Assembly (NCBI RefSeq): GCF_040054535.1
Contig: NC_090796.1
Span: forward strand, 12,303,501-12,367,500
DNA length: 64,000 bases
Direction: 5' to 3'
Source: Antennarius striatus
Taxonomy: Eukaryota; Chordata; Actinopteri; Lophiiformes; Antennariidae
Part shown: positions 26,427 to 37,881 of the stretch, in pieces
Position numbering within the stretch: position 1 is the first letter of the stretch
Layout: each line of letters opens with the position of its first letter
The notes under the pieces: generated by a model
The model's database searches: none
Told to the model about the DNA's origin: nothing
What the model saw: the letters and a program-made list of their open reading frames with translations, nothing else
Position numbers and translations under genes: made by a program

Positions 26427-26511
<85 letters not shown>
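26427..26511. repeat. (GT)n microsatellite
   Basis: Over 40 uninterrupted GT units on the plus strand, one of the longest pure runs in the window. Confidence 0.95.
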
Positions 26512-26514
<3 letters not shown>

Positions 26515-29500
26515 TGCAAAATCAAAGTCAAATCAACCCTCTGCTGCGGGGTGAGGCTGCAGCCTGACAAGCTGATTGGCTGGTGTGTCTAATGAGCTGG
26601 GAATCTAACTTCAACAAGCACATCCACTCTGGCACACTGTGCTCCTGCTTCAGAGGAATCCATTAAGTGTAATAGTGAACATTTGCAGACAGAATTTGTA
26701 TCTTTTTTTTTTTTTTTTTTTTAAAGGCACTCTTGAATGCCTCAAAACTACAATTTTTCAGACGAAGGATGGAAAGGTATCTTCATTCAGACAAGTTTAT
26801 GTCGAATGTTTGCAGAAAAAAAAAAATCCTGTTGCTGCTGTGCTGCGTGATGTGAATGCTGTGGCCTACTAATGACACGCTGTCATGTGATGGTCTTTCT
26901 CACACCCACCTCTCTTTTTAATCCGGTGCAAATACAATGCAAACACATTTTAAAAGACGCCTCCTCTTATGTGGTCTGTGATTATCAATAAAGATCACAC
27001 CCGGGCCAATACGGACAACCATCAGAAAAGCTGCATGCCTACGATGGCATGTCAGTGGAGTCACCCCTGCTGTTCAATCTGCAGGAACCCAGTTATGGCA
27101 TCATGGCTGATGATCAGTACTCTGTGTGGGTCCGCCTGCGTGTTATCATTTAAAGAATGGCATGCAATTGGCGTGAAAATTGTGATAGATGTATTGTGTC
27201 GCGTCGAGCCCTTCTCTGGTGCAGAGGAGTGAATGATCGCTGCCATCCAGAATGCCCACATGAGGTCATTACCAACACTTTATGTCCAGCAGCTGTCAGC
27301 TGGAGAAAAAAGACAGGAAAGGTTGCAACTGAGAACAGTGTGATGCAGCATCTCCAATTAAACTGATTTATTAGAGAAAGGAAGCTACCGTCGCTACCAG
27401 GACAGGTTTATCTCTGGTTATTCCACCTATTTTTCTACCACTTGAACACAACTTCTGTGGGCTGGAATACAAAAACCTACTGCAGGGGGAAAAAATCATA
27501 AAAGGCAGCCTCATTTTTGAAATCCTATTTTTCACTGTCACAGAAGTCTTTTTTTTTTTGGGAGCAATATTCTTTTTCCTCCAAGCCCATTTGTCTTCAT
27601 ACAGAGTTATCTCCTTTGGAGACCCCCAATTTTTATTTTTTTTTAACTAAATCTCCTCAGGAAAGGAATACTATGTGACAGTCATTAGCATCTGTCTTCC
27701 AACAACAAACATATTCTTCTATGATTTTCCTTTGTTCTCTTCTCAAAGTCTTCACGTTTCTCTGTGTTGTCTTTGTGTCAGTGTGGTTCCTGAATTTATC
27801 AGAGGAACTACAATTTTGAGACGAAGGATGGAAAGATATCTGACAGTCTAAAGGAAATGAGAAGAGATGTGTTTTTTAGCAGACGAACGGTGTCACCAGT
27901 ACCGTCGCTTCCATACCCAGACGATGCAGACATTCTGAAATCTGCACTCGTTTGTTTTTTTTTTGAAGAACATTCTCGGTACTGCAGATGCAGTTTTCCA
28001 GATCTGCCTCTGGCAGCAGAGTTTCCCCACAGTAACATGCTGTTAAATGCCAAATGAAAAAAAGTAGAACCGCCACCAGCAGTTCTACTTTTGTTCTTTA
28101 GCAACACATCCAAAATCTAATCCTTCTTGTCCTCATTTTGGAAGATGAATGACCTTTACTTTGATAATACACACAAAATGCTGAGAAATCTTACACATCT
28201 TTTGTATTTTAAAGTCTCTGTGGAAATTTAGGAGATTTCTTATGGTGAAAACCTGAATTGTCAAGACAATAAAAAGGCTTGTTTTAGCCATTTGGCTGTG
28301 TCATACAGGCTGATCCTGGACCTCACAGTTTATTTAATCTGATCCATTTTGTCCATCAATTAATTCCAGATATATATCAGACAAAGTGCAAAAAGAATAA
28401 GCTTTTCTTTCAATAATGAATGGAGCTGAATGCCAGTTTGACTGAGGCCTGTAACCATGACAGCAAAACCACTTTCCACCATGAAATAGAGTTTCTAGTC
28501 TCTACTAAAATTTAAACATTTGTCAATAGACCGCCGGGATCCTGCAGGTCAGAGACAAGTTAAATGAGTTCTACAGACATTAACTCCCTGCTCTGATTTC
28601 TCGTTAAAGTTTCATTTCCTTCAGAGAACGGGTTTCTCCTCCTTTCCTTTTACATATCTTTGTCCTCACATCGCAGCAACAAAGACGCAGCAACAAAGTG
28701 TCCTTTAAAGTTCTCTTTAACAACATCCACCAGTAAAAGTAACTACATCTATATACCTCGTTTTATATCAGCCACACCAAACCTAACTAACGGCGGTTCT
28801 TTCTAAACATGCTGCAGGAGAGAACAGCGGGAAGAGTTACCGCTGCTCAGGAAAAGTCCATGGACAACAAGAAGCCGCGGCTGTCGCTGCAGGAGTCATT
28901 ACATCCCGTTCTACAAAGGAGGATCAATACTTTATGAAGGCTTTGAGACACGAGTTTAATCCCACAGTGGAAGATGAGGATGACTGTCAGCAGAATGATC
29001 AAACGGGTAGAGAGTTTGGGGTACATGCTGTACATAAAATGCAATCTTAACTTTTGTAACAGCCCTTTTGGTGACAATGAAGACACTGGTTTGTTCGGAG
29101 GAGCTGCTGTTTGTTCAGGGTTGACACAGGGGATACATTTTTAATCACAACAGGTCACTGGTTTCATTTCTCATGGCTGATGGGTCATTTTTCTCACAGT
29201 GTCATCACCAACAGTTGCTTTCTGTTGGCTTCACTGAGCTGAAGGTGATTTTTTTTTTGTATTTATGTGTACAAATATAAAGATTGTGTCCTAATTTTTC
29301 CAAAGAAAGTTATTATAAATTATACGCAAATCCATTATATCCATTATTGTGGATTAAAATATGAATGTCAGATAATACTTAATCAGAAAATGGTGATGCA
29401 TAAACGCTTTGTGTGGTTAAACGCTTTGATATGAAGTTTCACAAAACGATGAATCTTCTGATGTGGAAAATCTCCATTCGGATTATCTGCGTTCCCAATG

Positions 29501-29675
29501 CGCCAAACCTAATGCTATTTCTGACTCGTAAAGACAAGTCAAAAGAAGAGACATCAAAGGTGAAACATCAGCAGACTCCAGGTCTCAGAGAGCAAAAAAA
29601 AAAAAAGAAAGAAAAAAAGCAGCTCTTGGGAGAAAAGACATCCCTGAGTCAATATTATAGTCGACTCACCCTCAC

Positions 29676-29925
29676 CTGGCGGCTCCGTGGCAACCGCATC
29701 AATCAGCCCAGTGATGTCTGCCCCCTCTGCTCTGCAGCAATCTCTTTCTGCCCTTCATCTCTTCCTCCTCTTCTGTCTCGCTTCCATCTCCTCAAAGATG
29801 TCAACAAGTTTGATCAGGCCGACATGGGAAACTCTGTTTGGCTGCTGCTCCTCAGCTCTGACAGATCCTCTGCCCTGTCTCTTCTCTTCTTTTTCCCCCC
29901 CCATCCCTCCACCGGCGCGCTTCAT
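29676..29925 (-). other. srcin1: candidate non-coding first exon of srcin1 with a 56-codon uORF
   Basis: On the minus strand a GC-rich segment ends in a strong donor, GAGCCGCCAG|gtgaggg, at 29676. It contains a 56-codon frame at 29925-29755 that starts MKRAGGG and ends ARQKRRKR-stop, too short for usual listings. Splicing this donor to the acceptor at 7999 keeps one frame open from after the uORF stop through VATEPPGREKRKGPMISAGD, with no earlier ATG, so srcin1 would start at the MISAG methionine. That it is an exon at all is inference from the splice signal and composition. Confidence 0.3.
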
Positions 29926-32266
29926 CTTCTACCTGCTGTCGCCGCCACCCACCCGCACACACACACACATCCCACCCCCAAACCCTCACGGGGAGCCACG
30001 GCGGTGCTCCAGCGTGTCACTGAGGTGACATAACTCGCACAGTCAAGCTGCACAAAGAGATAAGTTTGAGATGTTCAAGGGCAACGCTGTGTTTCAAAAC
30101 GTTCTGCTACAGATTATATTCTCTCAACGCTTTTCCAAGTGAGACGGAATCCAGGATGTGACAGGTCTGGTATCAAAACGCACAGAATTTTATGATAGCT
30201 GGGGGGGGTTTTTTCCTCCCCAATTCTACCTCCCGAAATATTCAAGAGACTTGAATCGTTTCTTTCTACCAGACAGATTTGTGCAGCGAGCTGGAGGGTG
30301 AAAAGAGGAGGGTATCCTGTAAATCAGTACTCATTAAAAAGAGAGGACCACCATTTTGCACTCCGCCAGCCTTCAGTCGGTTAATCCTGCCGCAGCACCA
30401 GTTTCTGCATATAGAGAACAAGAAGGCGCACAGCCCCTCACACAGTTAACATCATTTTTGTGCAAGCTGAACAGAGAGCGTTACAACTGTCTGTACTAGC
30501 AGTAAAATTAAAAGCCTTGCAGGATCCCTGCAGAAAAAACAAAACAAAAACACAAACAGATGCTTCTACTTTGGACGTCAAATGTTATCCCAGTTACAGA
30601 TGTCGATGTTTCATTTTAAATGTCACGGTTTGTGTGACGGAGACACTCCTCTGATGCAATCATGATGTCTCCTGCCATGTAGGATAAACTCTGCAGAGCC
30701 CATTGTGGCAGGAAGACACAGAATACGCTTTTTGCTGTGAAGCTCAAGCTGCCCCTGTTTGTGTTCTTTCCACCAACCCAGAGGCCTTTTATTCTGGAGG
30801 GGTTCCTTTTCTAAACCCTTCAAACGCAGCTGCAGTAGCATCGTGTCCAAAATTTTGGTGCAGTCCAACCGTCTTTGGCAGAAGTAAACATTGCTCCGAG
30901 CGACCTGCAGCATTTGAAGTCGACGGCGCCTTCGGCGTGTGAACACGATCCAGGATGAGATGAGAGCGATGCTCTCTTAACATTAGACATTAGCCGCACA
31001 ACATCAGAATGTCATCTCGCTAAATGTCGTCTCAGATCCATTTTGTTCCCTACCTAAAATTTCACACAGCTTGTCTTGTAGACTTCTGACTTAATTGTGG
31101 AGCCAATTTAAAAAAATTAAATAAATAAAAACCAAGACCGTAACATCAGCTGGAGGTGGTCGAATTTGCTGGTGACATTAAGCCAAATTTGGCAATGCTG
31201 GCTAGCTACACACTCTTGGGCCTGTGTGTTCACGCTTTCATATGTTGTCAAATGTTACGCTTTACTTGAGGATGACTCAACCACCCCCACCCCACCCCCA
31301 ACCCGAAACTCAAACATAATTTAACCTTACATTTGCTGTGCATACAGATAATATTTAGAACATGTGCTATAGAGAAGATGCCCAACCTTCAGAATGACCT
31401 TCTTTCAAACTAACAACTCAAAAATCTGAATGGGAATCTCAAAATAATAAAATGGATGAGGGCTCATCAAGATTCATGCACGGGTGAAGTTTGGAGAAGC
31501 TCACGTCTAGTTTGTGAGATATGTTCTGGACAAATACAATGTTTAATCCATTTTACGGTGAAGATGGCTTCCATTTGAGTTCAGCGAGCCTCTGTCCTTA
31601 CAGTTGGCTGCGCCCAATGCGCAAGACGGACTCGTCTCACTTTTTTCAAAACCACTGCACTAAAAGCAAGAATCTAAGAGGAAAAACCAGCCTCGCTGTC
31701 AGCATCACATCCATCCGTCAGACCCAAGGCAGCCGCTGTACCAACCATCCACAGCCGCCTTTCATGCTGCCCCAGATTGAGTCCACAGAGAGACAGAGCA
31801 TCAACGGCCTCCCATCTCCACAGGCAGTAAACAGGACACCAGACACTCCCCCCACCAACCCACCCCCTCAAAACCCTCTCAGATGCTCAGTCCTGTCAAT
31901 ATCTGCTCTGAAACGCATCTCAAACATACACTCTAATGCCTTTCCAATGGGCTGCAGCACTTACAGCTGATTATATCAACAGTATATAGTTACTCAGTTA
32001 GAAGCTCCATCTCAAGTCGGATGAAATCAACTCTAAGCTTCAACTGAATTCCAAATTTCTTTGACATTTCAGAACCAGGGGGATTGTATTTCAGTCGTGC
32101 CAAAATGATTCCAAATGCATCTTTCTAAGAGCATGCAGGTGAAGACAGACAGCACTCACACACCAAGACGAGAGGGACAGCGGTGGTTTCCCCCAACACC
32201 CCCAGCGCGTCAGAGAAGTTAGAAATACCTGCAACTACAGAACGGACGGAGAGAGAGGGGACATGC

Positions 32267-32288
32267 CTGGGAAGGAGGAATTGCCCAT
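32267..32288 (-). CDS. srcin1: candidate first coding exon of srcin1 (MGN start, GC donor)
   Basis: The minus strand has ATGGGCAATTCCTCCTTCCC followed by AG and a GC-type donor (AG|gcatgt), with an A at -3 and G at +4 of the ATG. Joined to the exon at 7692-7999 it gives MGNSSFPGREKRKGP before MISAGDAEF, which is 15 residues. As I recall, the mammalian protein begins MGNAPS and also has 15 residues before its equivalent MLSADDAEY. Upstream on this strand the DNA is purine-rich with a CpG-rich patch at about 32.46-32.56 kb, suitable for a 5' UTR and promoter. Against it: GC donors are rare. An alternative GT donor (GCAG|gtattt at 32229) would put a TAG before the splice and make this a uORF. 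Confidence 0.4.
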
Positions 32289-32635
32289 TCTCCTCCTCGA
32301 TGCACCTGTTTCCCGTCCTCTATCGCGCCGTCACTTTCTTCTCTATGCCTTTATCGTCTTCTTCCCTTCCCATTCAGTCACTTCTGCGGTTTCTTCTCGC
32401 TTCCAATCTTCCCTCGCTCCACTTTATTTTTCTTTTCTTTCTTTTTTTTTAATCCCTTTCCTTTTAGCGCGTCCATGGCAGAGCTGTGTCAGCATTCGTG
32501 CGACGCTCTGCCCGTTCTGAATATGGGGGCGCGCCGGAGCGCACAGCCGCTTCTAACCATGTCTCAGCTCGGCCACTGAATAAACTCATGTTTTATGGAT
32601 GTGCAGCCCTCCCCATCCTGCCTCTCTTAAAGGAC

Positions 32636-32687
<52 letters not shown>

Positions 32688-35600
32688 CCGGATGCTTTTT
32701 TGATCTCAGCAGCGTCATTATACGCATCGGATTTTAATCACGGGCTCACATGTGTCTGTGGGAATACACTGAAGTGTCTATCAGTCATTCGGTACCGTTA
32801 TGAGGGCCAGACGCGTCTCCCCCGCGCAGACGAGAAAGGGAAGCAACTGATCGAAGGATGAAAGCGAACAACCCCCCCCCCCCCCCCCCCCAAAAAAATG
32901 TTTTAAAGAAGATGTTCCTCTGACAGATGCAGCAGACAAAAATTAATGAATTATGAATAAAGGCAAGGAAAGTGTGGAATAGCAAACACTTGATGCCTGA
33001 CGCAATATTGCAGCTGATCTGAGTTCCTGCGCGCATAGGTGCGCCAGCAACAGAAAGGATGTTGTCAAAGTTAATCTTGCTTCCAGCACAGGGTGTAATT
33101 CAGTCCTGAGTTGAAGGCCATGAATTAATGAGACGGTGCGTAAACGTGTGCGTTCAGGGTCAGAGGGACTGTATGTCACCCGGGATACGACACCTGGTCG
33201 TCACACCAGAGGAGCGTGGACAGGCTTTAAGGGCAGACAGTAAGAATAAAACAGATGAGACGAAAAGTGTTTCTTGAAGCCAGATTACCCTGAAATACGA
33301 GCGAAAAAAGTAAAATAAATGGAGAAGAGTTCAATTCTCTAGATTAAAAAAAATAATTTAAGGGCTGGTAAATAAAACCTAGTGACAAATTAAAGACAAA
33401 AGTCTCAGGGCATTGAAAGTGAAAATGCTCTAGAGCTCAGCCTAATGCTCCAGTGTCTTCAGTTTCCCCTTGAGGGACTTGGCTCTCGATTTACTGGACA
33501 CACACACGCACACACACACATATACAGTGTATGTACAAGCCACAGGTGGACGATGAAATGAAACATCAGCATGATGTATGTCCAGCCTTCATTGCTCCTC
33601 ATGCGCTCGGCACCTTTCCATAGGTGCTGCTGTAATTAAAGCACTAAGTCACAGCTCAGAGTCAAAACCCGTCCCTACAGAGCATGAAGAGAAAGAACAT
33701 AATTATGGGGAGAAATGGGGCGAGTGAATGGAATGAGACAAGGAAACCGACTAATGCACGCGTAGAAAATGTACTACCATTAACCTGAAACCCATTTTTA
33801 TGTTTTTCCCCCCCTCAAACTATAAATCTGAGTCACGTGATCCTTTCAGCTATATAGATGGGAAAAGGATGAAAGGAGGGGAGAGGACGGCAGTTCAGAA
33901 AAGCGCCTTCACAAGAGGAGGATTCGGGGAATGGAAGGCGACAGGTGGACATGAGTGACGCAGACAGGCGGTAGAAAGAATGGAAAGAATATCGACAGAG
34001 CAAGAAAAGGCAGATAGACAGAGAGATGACAAGATAATTATAGATTCATGGATTTCTGGTTGACCGGTGGCAGCTGCTCTCTCACTATGTCAGGCCAGGG
34101 AAGCTGAATAATGAATCAGGATGTAGTCGATGTTGCAGGCGCATAAGGAACCAACACACGCATCACGCACAGCAGCAATTACGCAGCGAGGAGGAGACGG
34201 GAGTCAAAATCCTCAAGATGACTGATGCGGCGCCCCTGAAAAATGCCAGGTGTCAAGAAGACGGACAGCGGCTCAAGTCAGGTGACAGGAAGGCGCGCAG
34301 GCTCCGAGGGGTCAGGGCCAACGAGAGGAGGGGGCCACCAGTCAATTTTAATCCTATGACATCAAAAAAAATATTCATGAAACAAATCAGGAGTGTTAAA
34401 ATGTCAGCTAAGAGACATTTTTATCAACAAACTGAAGCTTGTTCTTGCCTGAGAAAGAATTCAGATGCTCAACAGTCGATAATTATTTTCCACTTCACAC
34501 ATTTTTAATGGGAGACAAGTCTGAACTGCAGCTAGAAGAACCTGGGTTTAATCCGGCCAATGGAATCCCTGATCAGGATTGGAAGATCAACCTGCAGACG
34601 ACAGTCAGCATACATTCCTGGTCGATGCATATTCACAAGCTCTTTGAAGCCTTTCTGACCCATCTCTCTGGCTTCTGGCCTGGATGGCCAAAAATTTGTT
34701 GCCATGGCAATCCTTCCATGTGAAGAGAGAGGGTTGTGTTTGAAAGGGTTACCCAAGCACACTGTTATTTAACAACACAAATGCACACTGATGGAGAGAG
34801 TAGGTACTTGGTGAAATCAGCTCTGCAGCTTCTGAAACTAATATTTGTTTTTACTCGTTTTGAAATATCCACAGAAACATTTTGAATGTAATTGCATTTG
34901 TGTTTAATATGAAATTTATTCAACATATAAAACATGGATGAAAAGGGCACAAACAAGTGTGGTTTTTTTAACATACCATATTTAACTTTTAAAAATGTAA
35001 GAAAATGGTCAACTTTGCTCTGACTGCATGATGACAGTATTTGCTCAATATATGCTGACATTTTAGCACTGGAGCTTTGTGATAAAATGCAAACAAAAAA
35101 TGCAAATATTCCAAGTACAAAACTATCAGATATGCTTCATTTCACAGATGTGAAAATTCCGAATAGTTTCCAATTGTGTCAAAATTTGGCACCAAATTTG
35201 ATGTAAATTATTGTTAAATCTGACAGATTCTTCAAAAAGTCTCCACTTGATCCAATGACTTTAAACTTTCAAAGACGTCACTCAGAACAATATCAGGAAT
35301 GACATACATATAAAATAAAGCCTTACTAAAAACCTGAGGTCCGCTTATTAGCTTTTTTCCACATCTTTAACCATGTATTAGAAACTTCCTCAAACGTTCC
35401 CTTAGTGAGAGCATAAACAAAACAACAACAAAAAAAAAGGAACATAGATTTACACATACAAACTTTCATGTGCCCCCATAAAACATTAATTTTCAATTGT
35501 TTAAACATCACAAGACAATGCAGTTCCCTTCACCACCATTGTGCAAAAATAGCAATGAAAGTTCTTTAGGTTCTAATTAACATACAAGACAATTAAGAAG

Positions 35601-36249
35601 AAAAATAGTCGAAACTGTGAAATTACGTGCTACATGACTGCAACCTGGGGTTTTTTTTTTCCATTAACAATTATCTCAACTCATATCAGAATCTATGTGT
35701 TCATTTCTCAGCTGGTAAAGCCCAGAACTCCTGCAGAGCTCTGACTCAGAGTGTCCTCTGGTGGCCACGATCGATCAGTTCTTCAGTGAAATCCGGTCAA
35801 GCCACATTCGAACAATTTTGCACATCCGTCTCCTGTCGCCACAGAACAATCGGATCTGAAAAGCAAGCGTTACCAGAGTACTTTTCCCAAAATTGCTAAA
35901 AGTCTGTCCATCATGGCTGATTAAGCCGTCTCCACAGGGACGGCAGCTCAATAATTAAAAATAAAAACCAACTACTGTCTGGAGCTGGAGTGGAAATAAT
36001 TTTTAAAAAATAACTAAAGCAGGGAGGGGGAGATGATGTGCTTCCTGTGTGACTCACTTCCCTACTCTCTTCTAAACACTGACAGCACACTGATATAGTA
36101 CACACCTTGGCACATAATCCAGCAATGCAACGGCTCTTTAGCTTAGATTAGATAAACAATCTGTGGATTGGGGGTCAATACTTTAGACTTGAGCTAAAAA
36201 AGGTCAGGGGCAGGTAAGGGAGGACTGCTTTGAGAGATCAGGGATGAGG
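32289..36249. other. intergenic region between srcin1 and grb7, including grb7 3' UTR
   Basis: No gene recognised. It contains a CpG-rich patch (about 32.46-32.56 kb), a CA repeat at 32.64 kb and a 20-base C tract at 32872-32891. The part adjoining 36250 is grb7 3' UTR on the minus strand. A possible polyadenylation signal for it (AATAAA on the minus strand) lies at about 34915-34920, but I could not confirm the end. Confidence 0.5.
32637..32687. repeat. (CA)n microsatellite
   Basis: Uninterrupted AC run next to the CpG-rich patch upstream of the candidate srcin1 first exon. Confidence 0.95.
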
Positions 36250-37799
36250 TCACAACGCTACGCAGACGCAGGGGTGTTTGAGACACACAGGAAGGATGCC
36301 CTTGTTGATCTGATGGAACTCCACCAGCTGCAGCAGATCCACGAAAAGCGTGACGCCGTCATCCATGGTGTAGTACTTCCTGCCGTCCTCTTCGCACTGC
36401 AGTGACATGATCATCAAAGCGAGGGTGCACAACAAATAAAATGTGAGGACGGGACAGGGTTTTTAAACATGAGGGGGAACTCACTGGGATGACGAGGTAA
36501 TGTCTGGTCTTCAGCTTGTGACACATGGACAGGACGAAGCAGTTTTCATGCTGCTGGCTCTCACGAATGAGGAACATCCTGCAACAGACACGTTCACATG
36601 GTTACACACCGTCAAACGCGGGTCATTGTTTCTGCATCCATCCGATTGGTTTCCACTTACAACATCACACACTGATATCTTGTAGTGGAGATCATGAGTC
36701 TTTAATATAGTTTCTAAACTCACCCGTCCACTAAGCCCTGCTTCTCCATCAATCTCTGAGTCTCCTTCCTGGTAATGTGGCCATGGAACCACAGCTGGCA
36801 CTTGTGGATGGCTACAAATAAACACATAAGACATGAGGGTGAGGACGTGGACGAGCATACAGTAAGATCTGTTCCTTTCAGGACCCCATCCCCTTTAACG
36901 TGGACTTACAGGAAGTTTTTGCACCAGAGTTTAGGTTGGGCAGGCTGAACCTCATGGCTTCTCTTCGCTGCATCATAAAAACAATCACAAACAAAATGAT
37001 CGGGAGGTCAAAGGTCTTCCCATTCTCATAAAACTAACTGAAGGTGGAATGTTGAAGATCTCATTTTTTAACGGGTTCAAACATTTTGGACTTAGTAAAA
37101 AAATAACATTGTGTTCTCTCGACATTTATGGCAATTTAAATCAATACATGATGCAGAAAATCAACCCTAAAGCGGTAGGACACTACTATGAATGAGTAGC
37201 TGAGAAAATGCAGATGTGTTTAATATGCAAATGATAAGTCTGGAAATAAAACAATAGATCCAAGTTCATGATTATGGAGAAGAAAAAATTCTGTTAAACT
37301 ATTTATAATAAACACGTGATCAAAAATGCTGGGAGTCAACTTCGGAGGTCATGGAAGGCTTTCATTTGGCAAAAAAATAAAACAACATCATTGCAGAGAC
37401 ATAAGCATAATATGATTAATAACCTGGGTTGGCAAATCAACAACCAATTATCTTCTCGCTGTGACACAAAATTAATTGCTGCATCCGAGCACGGCCTGGA
37501 AACTATTTTCATTGTTCCGAATTTTGATATGTTGTTGATTGAGGTACGTGCTCTGACTTCAGCTCTTTCCTCCTCCACCTCATCGTCATCTCTAGTCTCA
37601 TCTGTACTCCACGTCCAACACTTCTACCTCATCTTTCTCTCTCTCTCCCTCCTCTATCCTTACCCTCCAGGTCCGTCCCTCCTCCATTTCTGCACTCTCT
37701 GCTTCCGCCGGGTTCTGGATAACCCGCCCAGACTTTCCCGAGAAGTCCATGGCAACCAGGCTGGCCTCCGACTTTGACTGCACTCACATTCATACACAA

Positions 37800-37881
<82 letters not shown>

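Noticed and set aside
29413..30033. 206-codon plus-strand open frame
   Set aside because: Low-complexity Lys, Ser/Leu/Phe and His/Thr runs over A-rich, CT-rich and CA-repeat DNA, with no recognisable domain.
34218..34508. 96-codon plus-strand frame starting MTDAAPLK
   Set aside because: Reasonable start, but composition drifts to repeat-like sequence and no family or splice evidence was seen.
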